From Clostridium oryzae (GTDB taxonomy: Bacteria; Bacillota; Clostridia; Clostridiales; Clostridiaceae): DNA of 48,987 nt. Positions 7,340-16,817 of the stretch are shown one piece after another. Numbering within the stretch: the stretch's first letter is position 1; each line of letters begins with the position of its first letter. The notes below the pieces were generated by a model, which was not told the DNA's origin, ran no database searches, and saw nothing but the letters and a program-made list of their open reading frames with translations. The position numbers were made by a program, and so were the translations under genes. The stretch is taken from NCBI RefSeq assembly GCF_002029235.1, contig NZ_MZGV01000032.1, positions 1-48,987 of the forward strand, given 5' to 3'.

Positions 7340-8617
7340 TTAATAGTATTTGTTTTTACCTCTTCTTCCACGTGAAGCTATACCTTTTACTATTAATACT
7401 ATAACAAGAAGCAAAATTACAGCACATACGGAAACACCAACTATGGCTCCTATCAATAGAGGTCTATCTTTAGATAATATATCTTTTGAAGATAAAGTTG
7501 GATACAAAGCATAGTTTGTTTTATACTCTCTTTGAGAGACAGCAAGAGTTCCAACTTTTTCTGTATTTGATAAGTTCCAAGCACTTATGTTTGATATAGA
7601 TACATTTTTCTTAAGTTCTTTTTTGTTAATATAATTGTCGTAGTAGCTTACATCTTGTTTTATTACTATTGGTACTTTTACAGTTTTTGTAGGACCGAAG
7701 AATCTAAGAGGTTTGTAACTAATAGTTTTCTTAGCCACTACTGTACCGTTAGAAATAGCAACAGTTTTTTTCGTAGCGTAGCTCCAGTCCACTATTTTTT
7801 TCATATCTTGAAATACTGCAGTATCATCAGAATTGTATAAAGATTTCATAACAACACCTACAATGACCCTGCCATTTCTGTTAAACACAGCCATGAGACA
7901 TCTACCTGCAGGTGATGTATAGCCAGTTTTTCCTCCGACACAGCCATTCGTACCTACGAGTTTATTTCTGTTTTCTATATTTGCAGGCGTCTTATTTGAT
8001 AAAGTAATGCTGGCAGTTTTCATTCCCATTACCTCACGTACCCATGAGTTTTTATAAGCAGCTCTGCCTAGGATAGTTAAATCATAAGGTGTAGTGTAAT
8101 GTTCTGGATTGTGAAGCCCATTAGCTGTAACAAAATGAGTATTTTTCATTTTCAATTTCTTGGCTTCTGAGTTCATCATACCTACAAATTTATCAGAACT
8201 TCCTCCAACCGCATCTGCAACCATATAAGCGGCGTCATTAGCCGAGAACAAAAGCAGTGATGTCATTGTATCTTCACCAGATAGAGTATCTCCAACTTTA
8301 ATATTACGGAATATGTTCGTACTTAATGCATCAGCTGGCTGCTTCTTAGCTTCTTCAGTGTATTTAATCGTATCGGTTTTAGATTTATTTTTAGCTAAAA
8401 GCAGTGCAGTCATAACCTTTGTTATGCTGGCTGGATACATTTTGTTATCTATGTTATTTGCGTATATAATCTCTCCGGTCTTAGCATCAATAGTTATTCC
8501 TGCTTTACCATAAATCTGCGGCGGAGTTTCTTGAGCTTTTACAGTTGTAAGCGGAGCAACAGCAGTAGTTAACGAAAATGTTAAAGCAAAAAGTAGTATT
8601 TTTTTTAGTTTTTTCAT
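7340..8617 (-). CDS. D-alanyl-D-alanine carboxypeptidase (DacF/PBP5-type, S11)
   Basis: This 425-residue penicillin-binding protein trims the terminal D-Ala from peptidoglycan stem peptides. It has a signal peptide (residues 1-29, ending VKA). The three active-site motifs are present: SITK (Ser64, Lys67), SAN (125-127) and KTG (230-232). A C-terminal domain follows. A transmembrane helix near residues 390-413 precedes a basic tail, so the enzyme is held at the outer membrane face. In DacF-type clostridial and Bacillus homologues this fits cell wall or spore cortex maturation; which of the two is not shown here. Confidence 0.93.
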   Translation of the reverse strand: MKKLKKILLFALTFSLTTAVAPLTTVKAQETPPQIYGKAGITIDAKTGEIIYANNIDNKMYPASITKVMTALLLAKNKSKTDTIKYTEEAKKQPADALSTNIFRNIKVGDTLSGEDTMTSLLLFSANDAAYMVADAVGGSSDKFVGMMNSEAKKLKMKNTHFVTANGLHNPEHYTTPYDLTILGRAAYKNSWVREVMGMKTASITLSNKTPANIENRNKLVGTNGCVGGKTGYTSPAGRCLMAVFNRNGRVIVGVVMKSLYNSDDTAVFQDMKKIVDWSYATKKTVAISNGTVVAKKTISYKPLRFFGPTKTVKVPIVIKQDVSYYDNYINKKELKKNVSISNISAWNLSNTEKVGTLAVSQREYKTNYALYPTLSSKDILSKDRPLLIGAIVGVSVCAVILLLVIVLIVKGIASRGRRGKNKYY

Positions 8618-8823
8618 TATAATTTTCCTCTCTACTATAGACTTTTATTTTGTAGGTACTTAATGTAGTAACAGTATTATAATAGCATTGGATAAATTTA
8701 TAAACCAAAGTTTAACTGTTATAAACGCATATGTGACATTACCCACTAAACTATACGTAAAAACTTGAATAGCGTGGCAAAACATATCATATAGTATAAC
8801 ATTTTAATTTCTTATTCACAATA

Positions 8824-9072
8824 TTATAAGACTGGATAAATGAGGAATTGAGCATTAGAAATGTATAATGGGGATGAAGAGGCTGTCCACCAAGCTTTAT
8901 TTGATATTTCGTATGTTCTAAGTTTTTTATTGTTACTAATTATGCAATAATCATCATCATAGTGGGTGTCTCTAATCAAATATATCATATCCAATGACAT
9001 ATAATTAGTTGACTTTTCATGGAAGAACTTCTTAACATAATAATATATATTAGTAGTAATAGAATTTTTCAT
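8824..9072 (-). CDS. Small hypothetical protein
   Basis: This is a possible 82-residue protein beginning MKNSITTNIYYYVKKFF. The sequence is rich in Tyr, Asn and Asp, includes HYDDDYCIISNNKKLRTYEI, and ends in a hydrophobic stretch. AGGAG lies 12 nt before the ATG at 9072; an ATG at 9084 is too close to it. No family was recognised. The rest of the 8618-9277 spacer shows only A/T-rich DNA and a fragment of the R left end. It may be a real orphan gene or chance. Confidence 0.35.
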   Translation of the reverse strand: MKNSITTNIYYYVKKFFHEKSTNYMSLDMIYLIRDTHYDDDYCIISNNKKLRTYEISNKAWWTASSSPLYISNAQFLIYPVL

Positions 9073-9165
9073 AAAGACTACCATCTCCTATATTGTTTAA
9101 TGCGTAAACCATTATTTGTATTACAGTGTATATTATATATTGTTCGAATATTTTTGTGAATATTA

Positions 9166-9217
9166 GGAGTTAAGACATAGTCATTTATGTATTTTGCCAA
9201 TTGTGGATAACTTTTGG
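9166..9217 (+). repeat. R element left-end fragment
   Basis: GGAGTTAAGACATAGTCATT precedes TTATGTATTTTGCCAATTGTGGATAACTTTT (9185-9215), which is identical to the left end of R copy 1, including TGTGGATAA at 9202-9210. The middle region and large hairpin are absent. The fragment lies just upstream of the AlaX gene and may contribute to its promoter region. Confidence 0.65.
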
Positions 9218-9277
9218 ATAATGCTTAGCAATGTATGGTATACTTATATATAAATTCTATGAACGGAGGAAAATCGC

Positions 9278-10447
9278 ATGACAAAGAAACTTTTTTACGA
9301 TGATGTATATCTAAAAGAGGCTGAGGCTACAGTATTATTTTCAGGGCAGAAGAATGGAAAAAATGTAGTACTCTTGGATGAAACAATATTCTATCCAGAG
9401 GGTGGAGGACAACCATATGATATTGGAACGATAGATGATTGTATTGTTACTGAGGTATTTGAGGAAGGAGAAGACATATATCATGTAGTAGACAAAATTC
9501 CTCAAAATGAAAAAGTGTTATGTAAAATAGATTTTAAGAGAAGATTTGACCATATGCAGCAGCATTCCGGCGAGCATCTTTTAGCAGCAGCGTTTAATAA
9601 ATTTTATAATACGTTAAGCCAAGGCTTTCATATGGGGGAAGAGTATGTAAGCTTGGATCTTAGTTTAGAGTCGATAAGTGATGAGCAGATAAGAAAGGTT
9701 GAACTTGAGGTTAATAAAAACATATATTCAAATCTAGAAGTTTCAGTCTTCTTTGTGACACCTGAGGAGAGTGAGAAGCTTCCGCTTAGGAAGAGAGTAA
9801 CTGGAAAAGAAAATGTGAGAATTGTAAAAATGGAAGATGCTGATTGTTGTGCTTGCTGTGGCACTCATGTAAAATATACTGGAGAGATAGGCATAATAAA
9901 AATCACTAAAACTGAAAGATATAAGGGAATGACAAGAGTTTATTTTAAGTGCGGAAGTAGGGCTCTTGAAGAGTATAGTTCAGATCACAGCATAATAACT
10001 GAAGTGTCGAGAACATTATCTATCAAGGAAACTGAGATAATGAATAAAGTCAATCAGCAAGTGGAGGAAATTAAGAATCTTAATAAAATTATCTCTGAAT
10101 ACAAGAAGAAGGAAGCCATCGGCGAGGCTGAAAGATTATTTTCAAATTCTGAGAATAATGTTATATGTATGATATATGAAAATAAAAGTTTCGACGAGTT
10201 AGAAAATATATGTGAAGAACTTTCTAAAAAAGAATTATTTATTATTTTAGCTTCAAAAATGTATAAAAAGTTACTTGTTATGAATACATCTGCATATGAT
10301 ATAAATATAGGAAGTATTTTTAAAGGCAGCATAAAAGATTTTGGAGGAAAAGGAGGCGGAAATCCTAAAAGAGCTCAAGCTGTATTTGAGGATGAAAGTA
10401 AGCTCCAAGATTTTATAGAAGAGAAAATTAAACCCTGTATAAAATAA
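9278..10447 (+). CDS. AlaX-type alanyl-tRNA editing protein with DHHA1 domain
   Basis: This free-standing relative of the AlaRS editing domain hydrolyses tRNA-Ala mischarged with Ser or Gly. At 389 residues it is the long form. An N-terminal beta-barrel part (FYPEGGGQPYDIG) precedes the zinc/catalytic HxxxH (His92, His96 in HMQQHSGEHLL) and the second motif CxxxH (Cys193-His197). A coiled-coil linker around residues 250-285 leads to a C-terminal DHHA1 domain with FGGKGGGNPKRAQA. GGAGG precedes the ATG. All metal ligands are present, so it should be active. Confidence 0.92.
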   Translation: MTKKLFYDDVYLKEAEATVLFSGQKNGKNVVLLDETIFYPEGGGQPYDIGTIDDCIVTEVFEEGEDIYHVVDKIPQNEKVLCKIDFKRRFDHMQQHSGEHLLAAAFNKFYNTLSQGFHMGEEYVSLDLSLESISDEQIRKVELEVNKNIYSNLEVSVFFVTPEESEKLPLRKRVTGKENVRIVKMEDADCCACCGTHVKYTGEIGIIKITKTERYKGMTRVYFKCGSRALEEYSSDHSIITEVSRTLSIKETEIMNKVNQQVEEIKNLNKIISEYKKKEAIGEAERLFSNSENNVICMIYENKSFDELENICEELSKKELFIILASKMYKKLLVMNTSAYDINIGSIFKGSIKDFGGKGGGNPKRAQAVFEDESKLQDFIEEKIKPCIK

Positions 10448-10516
10448 TAGATCTTAAAATAGTCTATAATGTTGCAATTATATCATAAGAGTATTAAACT
10501 TTAGATAGGTAAATAA

Positions 10517-10533
10517 GACGGTGCATCACTGTC
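10517..10533 (+). other. Small hairpin between AlaX gene and next gene
   Basis: GACGGTG-CAT-CACTGTC forms a 7-bp stem with one G-T pair. There is no T-run. It may be a weak attenuator or chance. Confidence 0.25.
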
Positions 10534-10575
10534 ATGTCTAGATATTTATATTAATTTTTGCGGGGAGATGTTATA

Positions 10576-10902
10576 ATGAGTAAATACAAAGTAGGAGACG
10601 AATTAATAATAGTTGAAAATCCAGATAAGGAAAAGCAGGTTCTAAAAGAGAAAACAGCTCTTAAGATTGAAGATGATATAGCAAGTATATCTTGGGCTCT
10701 TAAAATAGTTAAGGTAGAGTATGATAAGCCTAATGTTACGTTAACTTATAGAAACTTATATGGTCAAGAGCATAAGGTTTTTGCAGTATGTTCTGATGTA
10801 GCTAATTTCGATAAGGAAAAGGTACTTGAAAAAGCACTTTTAAAGGCATTTCAGAGTGAAATAATCGATATAAGTGTGACTAAAAATTTGATAAAAAAAT
10901 AA
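10576..10902 (+). CDS. Conserved-looking hypothetical protein
   Basis: This 108-residue soluble protein begins MSKYKVGDELIIVENPDKEK. It alternates charged and hydrophobic residues and is probably a small beta-rich fold with a C-terminal helix. I do not recognise a family. The ATG at 10576 is chosen because GGGGAG lies 8 nt upstream; an in-frame start 18 nt earlier lies before that site. It sits between the AlaX gene and the HNH gene in the same direction, with about 80 nt to the latter. Confidence 0.65.
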   Translation: MSKYKVGDELIIVENPDKEKQVLKEKTALKIEDDIASISWALKIVKVEYDKPNVTLTYRNLYGQEHKVFAVCSDVANFDKEKVLEKALLKAFQSEIIDISVTKNLIKK

Positions 10903-10982
10903 TTATGACAATGTCTTTAAGTGTGAATTTTCTATTGTAGTTTTATATTATATTTCATATAAAATTTATAGGAGGAGATTTA

Positions 10983-11387
10983 TTGTTTAGATGTGAAATT
11001 TGTGGTAAGGAAGCTGACAAGCACCATATAGTTCATAGATGTGAAGGCGGACTTGATAGTGCTTTTAATATTAAATATTTGTGTTCTGAACATCATAGAG
11101 GGGTTAGGGGACCCCATAGGTGCAAGGAAACGGATTTAAGATATAAGCTGGAATTGCAGAAAAAATTAGAAGCTACTCTTAATCAAAAATATTACACTCT
11201 AAATAAACTTTCGTCTATCTTAGGTATCAGTATGAATAAACTTAAAAGGCATTTCAAAAATTATAAGCTATATAAAGAAGGATATAAAACAGAAGACATT
11301 ATCTTTATATTGATGGGTAAGAAATTATATAATGAAATTATGTTAGAGCACTATTATGAATTCATACCGAACTATAATTTTGCTTAG
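10983..11387 (+). CDS. Small HNH-type zinc-finger protein
   Basis: The protein has 134 residues. The N-terminal half has CEICG, then KHHIVHRCEGG, then NIKYLCSEHHRG: the CxxC...HH...N...CxxH layout of HNH endonucleases with a structural zinc. The C-terminal half (residues 60-115) looks like a helix-turn-helix (LNKLSSILGISMNKLKRHFK). It starts at TTG, 7 nt after AGGAGG; no ATG is available. HNH proteins of this size can be nicking enzymes or defence or phage leftovers. No phage gene is nearby, so the role is open. Confidence 0.75.
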   Translation: MFRCEICGKEADKHHIVHRCEGGLDSAFNIKYLCSEHHRGVRGPHRCKETDLRYKLELQKKLEATLNQKYYTLNKLSSILGISMNKLKRHFKNYKLYKEGYKTEDIIFILMGKKLYNEIMLEHYYEFIPNYNFA

Positions 11388-11401
11388 AGTTTGGTATTAT
11401 A

Positions 11402-11438
11402 AAAGAGTATGCACACATTTTTGCGCCGCATACTCTTT
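11402..11438 (+). terminator. Probable terminator after the HNH gene
   Basis: AAAGAGTATGC and GCATACTCTTT form a perfect 11-bp stem around a 15-nt loop. The T-run after it is weak (AGTTTATAC), so termination may be partial. Confidence 0.55.
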
Positions 11439-11467
11439 AGTTTATACTAATATTGGGGGGGAATTCA

Positions 11468-11905
11468 TTGAAGTTTGAATATCTAGTTATAAATTCTCAA
11501 GTATTACCGGATGTTTATAAAAAGGTTGTAGAAGTAAAAGAGATGATAAGAACAAACAGGGTAAAGGATGTAACGGAAGCTGTTAAAATTGTGGGGCTAA
11601 GCAGAAGTACATTTTATAAATACAGAGATAATGTTTTTGCTCTTAAGGAAGGAATGAAGGGGCAAAAGGCTACTATTTCTATTGTAATTATTGACAAGGC
11701 AGGGACTTTATCAGATATTCTTGATAATATAGCTAAACATGGAGGAAACATATATACTATTAATCAAGATATACCAATTAATGGTGCAGCATATATAAAT
11801 ATAACCCTAGACGTATCACGTTTAAAAATTGATATTAACGATCTTATCGATATACTAAGTGAACTTAATAACATAATTAGGGTGGATTTAGTTGCTGTAG
11901 AATAA
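11468..11905 (+). CDS. ACT domain-containing protein (UPF0735/PheB type)
   Basis: The protein has about 145 residues. The N-terminal part has a helix-turn-helix-like segment (VTEAVKIVGLSRSTFYKYRD). The C-terminal half is an ACT domain (ATISIVIIDKAGTLSDILD, then HGGNIYTINQDIPING), a small-molecule sensor that often binds amino acids. This matches the UPF0735/PheB-like family of Firmicutes, often linked to homoserine or phenylalanine metabolism. The TTG at 11468 is chosen because GGGGGGG ends 6 nt upstream; an earlier TTG at 11453 precedes that site. It stands 2 kb from T-box-controlled ilv genes, which may be chance. Confidence 0.85.
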   Translation: MKFEYLVINSQVLPDVYKKVVEVKEMIRTNRVKDVTEAVKIVGLSRSTFYKYRDNVFALKEGMKGQKATISIVIIDKAGTLSDILDNIAKHGGNIYTINQDIPINGAAYINITLDVSRLKIDINDLIDILSELNNIIRVDLVAVE

Positions 11906-11955
11906 TGCATATGCACAATGAATTTATGTGCTTATATAGCTAAGGAGAATGACTT

Positions 11956-12573
11956 ATGAGAATGATATTTTTTGATACTGAGACTACCGGAATAAGGCCA
12001 GGAAGCATATGCCAGCTAAGCTATATCATAGTTGACAGAGAAAACGGCAGGAACAGTGTGCAGGCTAAAAATATGTTTTTTACAGTTGAATATATAGAAC
12101 CTTCGGCAGCTGAAGTAAATGGGTTTTCAGAGGAAATGCTTTATGAACTTAGTGAAGGAAAGTACTTTGAAGACCGTATGGAAGAGATTCACGAAGATTT
12201 TAATAATGCAGATTTTTTAATAGGGCATAATGTTAAATTTGATATAAATTTTCTTACTCATGAATTGGAAGGCTGTGGTGAGGAGCTTAATATCAAACAG
12301 ATTTTCTGTACTATGATGTATTATAAAAACATATGTAAGATAGTGAATGGACGCGGAGAGATAAAGAATCCTAAGTTGGAGGAAGTAGTAAAATTTCTTG
12401 CCATAGATGAGAAACATATAATTGATTCAAGTAATAAATTTTTCGGGGAATCAGGTAACTATCACGATGCAAGATTTGATACTGCGGCTACATATCTTAT
12501 TGTGACTGAAGGAATAAAAAAAGGATATATACCCAAAAATTTTTTTACAAATAAGTCTATGAAAAGTAATTAA
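11956..12573 (+). CDS. DEDDh 3'-5' exonuclease
   Basis: This 205-residue DnaQ-like exonuclease has all three motifs. Exo I is FFDTETTG near residue 5, Exo II is IGHNVKFDINFL near residue 90, and Exo III-epsilon is HDARFDTAATY near residue 170. The His and Asp mark the DEDDh subgroup. There is no polymerase or other domain, so it is a stand-alone trimming or proofreading nuclease. AAGGAG precedes the ATG. A terminator follows at 12648. Confidence 0.9.
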   Translation: MRMIFFDTETTGIRPGSICQLSYIIVDRENGRNSVQAKNMFFTVEYIEPSAAEVNGFSEEMLYELSEGKYFEDRMEEIHEDFNNADFLIGHNVKFDINFLTHELEGCGEELNIKQIFCTMMYYKNICKIVNGRGEIKNPKLEEVVKFLAIDEKHIIDSSNKFFGESGNYHDARFDTAATYLIVTEGIKKGYIPKNFFTNKSMKSN

Positions 12574-12647
12574 AAAGATGTATAATAATGCAGTAATCGA
12601 AAAAACACTTCTGTTTAGATAGGTATTTAAGGTACATTTAAATTTAC

Positions 12648-12681
12648 ACGAGCATACCTGAAGGTTGCTCGTTATTTTTTT
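12648..12681 (+). terminator. Intrinsic terminator
   Basis: ACGAGCA pairs with TGCTCGT around a loop of about 11 nt. TATTTTTTTTT follows. It ends the exonuclease transcript. Confidence 0.85.
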
Positions 12682-12773
12682 TTCAAGAAATATTGAAAAA
12701 AAGGATTATTGTTGTATAATTATACATATGTAATTAATAATTATGAGTAGGCAATGTTTATGGGGGTATGGAC

Positions 12774-13298
12774 GTGGATAATAAACTTATAACTGTTAGA
12801 AAAGCTGTCACGGATGATGTTCTAGTTATTCAGAAAATAACCAGGGAAGCTTTTCAAATGTACGCCGAATGTTCAGGAACTATCGGAATTCCACCTGCGT
12901 TAAAGGAAACCGCAGAGGATATATTAAGTGACATTAAAACTAAGGAATTTCTTGTGGCGGAGCTGGATGGAGTCGTTGTGGGCAGCGTAAGAATTGAAGT
13001 AATGCAGGATGGAACTGCTTATTTAAGTAGATTTGGTGTAGCTGTAGAGAATCAAAGCCAGGGTATAGGAAGAGTTTTAATGGATTATGTTGATAACCTT
13101 ATGAGAGATAAACAGGTTAGTAAGTTATATCTCCATACTGCCTCAAAAATACTTTCTCTAGTAAGATTTTATTACGGAAGAGGCTTCTATATAGATTCTA
13201 CAAGCAAGGAGAGAGGATATATAAGAGCGCTTCTATGTAAATCGTATGAAGAAGGTTCATATAAAGAAAATAAGATATATGGATTATATGCTATTTGA
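12774..13298 (+). CDS. GNAT family N-acetyltransferase
   Basis: This 174-176-residue acetyltransferase has the GNAT fold. The beta-strand FLVAELDGVVVGSVRI is followed by the acetyl-CoA loop VENQSQGIGRVLMDYV (Q-x-x-G-I-G) and a C-terminal FYYGRGFYID strand. It transfers acetyl from acetyl-CoA to an amine whose identity cannot be read from sequence. GGGGG at 12762-12766 fits the GTG at 12774 (7 nt); the in-frame ATG at 12768 is too close to it but cannot be excluded. Confidence 0.85.
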   Translation: MDNKLITVRKAVTDDVLVIQKITREAFQMYAECSGTIGIPPALKETAEDILSDIKTKEFLVAELDGVVVGSVRIEVMQDGTAYLSRFGVAVENQSQGIGRVLMDYVDNLMRDKQVSKLYLHTASKILSLVRFYYGRGFYIDSTSKERGYIRALLCKSYEEGSYKENKIYGLYAI

Positions 13299-13364
13299 TT
13301 TTAGGTTTTCTAGTTCAATTAATAATTATGCATACTCAATATAAAACAAATTTCTTAAACTGTA

Positions 13365-13393
13365 TTGACATAAGAATAAAATAGTGGTAAATT
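13365..13393 (+). promoter_or_regulatory. Sigma-A-type promoter of the ilvC leader
   Basis: TTGACA at 13365-13370 is followed after 17 nt by TAAATT at 13388-13393. The T-box leader begins about 20 nt downstream, consistent with the transcript start. Confidence 0.65.
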
Positions 13394-13410
13394 GTATTCA
13401 ATATCAAAAA

Positions 13411-13622
13411 ATGTTGAAGAGGACGAGTAGCATGCTTAAGCATTGAAAGAGAGTGAGGTTAGGTGAAAGCTCACATTGTGATGCATGACGAAAATCACCT
13501 CAGAGTTGCAGGCTGAAAATTTTATTAAGCCTTGCCGGTTAAATGCCGTTATGTTATGAGTGATAAATTGGGTGGTACCGCGACAGTCTTCGCCCCGTAT
13601 GGGATGAAGGACTGTTTTTTTG
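13411..13622 (+). promoter_or_regulatory. T-box leader of ilvC, specifier AUC (Ile)
   Basis: The conserved T-box GGGTGGTACCGCG lies at about 13569-13582. It is followed by a terminator hairpin (CAGTCTTC...GAAGGACTG) and TTTTTTT. Stem I has GAGG/CCTC at its base and CATGC/GCATG above, with the AGTA bulge side and a GGTGAAAGC apical region. The specifier loop reads ACGAAA-ATC-A, so ATC (13494-13496) followed by A matches the rule of a purine after the specifier. Uncharged tRNA-Ile would prevent termination and switch on ilvC. Confidence 0.93.
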
Positions 13623-13660
13623 TATATTTAAAATTGGGGCTTTTTAATAATGTTTAATAA

Positions 13661-14734
<1,074 letters not shown>

Positions 14735-14740
14735 TATTAA

Positions 14741-14990
14741 GCTGTGAAGAAAAGAGTAAGTTTCTGAATAGGACTAAAGAGAGTCGGAAATTGGTGGAAA
14801 CCGATGTCCTAAGGAAACTGAAGATCGTTTCTGAGCTTATATACTGAACTTTAGTAAGTATATACGGTACATCCGTTAGAATGAAGCAGCACTTATTGCT
14901 GCAGCTAAGAGTCTGTTGTTTTAGGACACAGAGAATTAGGGTGGTACCACGAGATATCCTTCGTCCCTTTATGGAACGAAGGATTTTTTT
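14741..14990 (+). promoter_or_regulatory. T-box leader of ilvB, specifier AUC (Ile)
   Basis: AGGGTGGTACCACG lies at about 14938-14951. A terminator hairpin follows (ATCCTTCGT...ACGAAGGAT), then TTTTTTT. Stem I pairs AGTTTC with GAAACT. The loop below it on the 3' side reads GAAG-ATC-G, placing ATC at 14824-14826 as specifier (Ile) followed by a purine. The AGAGAG and GGTG apical motifs are present. It begins 7 nt after the ilvC stop, so it could work on readthrough or on its own promoter. Confidence 0.92.
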
Positions 14991-15056
14991 ATTTGGAACA
15001 TCGGCTTTGGATGTTCAATTTTATCTGATTTTAAAATATTATTTGGGGTGATTTGA

Positions 15057-16733
15057 TTGAAATTAAACGGTGCTCAATTAATTTTGCAGTGTCTTAAAGA
15101 ACAGGGAGTAGATACTGTATTTGGATATCCTGGAGGGCAGGTTATTCCTTTATATGATGCTCTTTATTATGAAAAAGAAATAAACCACATTCTTGTAGCA
15201 CATGAGCAGGGGGCATCTCATGCTGCAGATGGATATGCAAGAGCATCAGGAAAGACGGGTGTTGTATTTGCAACTTCAGGTCCTGGCGCTACAAATACTG
15301 TAACTGGTATTGCTACGGCTTTTGCAGATTCAGTTCCAATGGTTGTTATAACAGGACAGGTCCCAAGAAGCAGTCTTGGAAAGGATTCTTTTCAGGAGGT
15401 TAATATAATTAGCATAACAAAGGCAATTACAAAGAAGAACTATCTTGTTAAAACAATAGAGGAAATACCACAGGCTATTGCAGAGGCATTTTTCATAGCT
15501 AAAGCAGGAAGACCGGGTCCGGTACTAATTGATATTCCTAAGGATTTGCAAGTCTCATTTATAGAATATAATGGTGAAGGACTTAAATATAGAGACAGAT
15601 TTGAGCAACAGGATAAACCAGCTGCAATTAACGAAGACGATATCGATGCTGCAGTAAAACTTATAAACAGCAGTAAAAAGCCTATGATATATGCCGGAGG
15701 GGGCATAATAATAGCAGAAGCTCACAATGAACTTATTCAGTTAGCAGAGAAGATAAATGCACCTACTACTACAACAATGATGGGCACAGGTTCTTTTCCA
15801 AATGATCATAAACTATTTACAGGTATGGTAGGTATGCATGGTTCTCATGCTTCAAATTTAGGGGTAACGAACTGTGATCTTCTGATATCATTAGGTGTTA
15901 GGTTCAGTGATAGAGTTGCAAGTCATGTTCAGAGTTTTGCTCCTAACGCTAAGATTATCCATGTAGATATAGACCCTAAGGAAATTAGGAAAAATGTCAG
16001 AGTGGATGCACCGATAATAGGTGACGTTAAGGAAGTGCTTACAAAGTTAATTCCTAAGATTGAAGAACGTGCAGCGGATGATTGGAATGAAAAGGTTAAT
16101 GAATGGGAGAAGGAATATCCACTGCATAAGAATTTCATAAACTTAAGTCCTAAATATATTATAAACAAGGTATGTGAGCTTACTGAAGGTAATGTCACTG
16201 TAACCACAGAAGTTGGACAGCATCAGATATGGGCATGCCAATATTTTAACTATAAATATCCAAGAACCTTTATTTCTTCAGGGGGAATGGGTACTATGGG
16301 ATACGGACTTGGAGCAGCTATCGGAGCTACCTATGGAAATCCAGATAGAAAAGTAGTTAATATTGCTGGTGATGGAAGTTTTAAAATGAACTGCAACGAG
16401 TTGGCTACTTTATCTAGATATAAGCGTCCAGTTATCCAAGTAGTTTTTAACAATCATGCACTAGGAATGGTTAGACAATGGCAGAATATGTTTAATGATG
16501 GAAGGTTATCTTTCACTCTTTTCGGTGATGAGGTTGATTTTGTTAAGCTTGGAGAGGCTTATGGAATCAAAGGAAGACGAGCAACTAACGAACAAGAAGT
16601 TGAAGAAGCATTAAAATATGCGCTTTCACTTAATGAACCTTTCATACTTGATTGTATAATAAACGAAGAAGATAATGTAATGCCGATGGTTGCACCAGGG
16701 GCACCTATTGATCAGATAATTTATGAAGAGTAG
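15057..16733 (+). CDS. ilvB: Acetolactate synthase, large catalytic subunit
   Basis: This 558-residue ThDP-dependent enzyme joins pyruvate to a second 2-oxo acid, the first step of branched-chain amino acid synthesis. FGYPGG is near residue 22, the catalytic Glu50 lies in VAHEQGASHAADGYAR, and the ThDP/Mg motif is GDGSFKMNCNEL. The ending DNVMPMVAPGAP matches biosynthetic AHAS, not catabolic AlsS. The start is TTG, 6 nt after GGGGTG. No regulatory small subunit (ilvN/ilvH) lies next to it. A heptad tract and an R element follow. Confidence 0.96.
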   Translation: MKLNGAQLILQCLKEQGVDTVFGYPGGQVIPLYDALYYEKEINHILVAHEQGASHAADGYARASGKTGVVFATSGPGATNTVTGIATAFADSVPMVVITGQVPRSSLGKDSFQEVNIISITKAITKKNYLVKTIEEIPQAIAEAFFIAKAGRPGPVLIDIPKDLQVSFIEYNGEGLKYRDRFEQQDKPAAINEDDIDAAVKLINSSKKPMIYAGGGIIIAEAHNELIQLAEKINAPTTTTMMGTGSFPNDHKLFTGMVGMHGSHASNLGVTNCDLLISLGVRFSDRVASHVQSFAPNAKIIHVDIDPKEIRKNVRVDAPIIGDVKEVLTKLIPKIEERAADDWNEKVNEWEKEYPLHKNFINLSPKYIINKVCELTEGNVTVTTEVGQHQIWACQYFNYKYPRTFISSGGMGTMGYGLGAAIGATYGNPDRKVVNIAGDGSFKMNCNELATLSRYKRPVIQVVFNNHALGMVRQWQNMFNDGRLSFTLFGDEVDFVKLGEAYGIKGRRATNEQEVEEALKYALSLNEPFILDCIINEEDNVMPMVAPGAPIDQIIYEE

Positions 16734-16737
16734 AAAA

Positions 16738-16803
16738 GAGCTAAATAAGAGTAAAGAGAAAAGAGAAAAGTGAAGGTGGGAATTCAGCTGTGCTGAATTC
16801 CTA
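16738..16803 (+). repeat. Heptad tract plus palindrome (GAGTAAA element)
   Basis: A purine-rich tract of AAGAGTAA/AGAGAAA-like heptads ends in AAGTGAAGG. It is followed by the perfect palindrome GAATTCAGC-TGT-GCTGAATTC. Near-identical units occur at 40553-40623 and, in an inverted pair, at 20725-20957. It starts 5 nt after the ilvB stop. The palindrome may act as a weak terminator, since T-rich DNA follows at 16808-16818. Confidence 0.65.
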
Positions 16804-16817
16804 TGAATTATTTTTAT

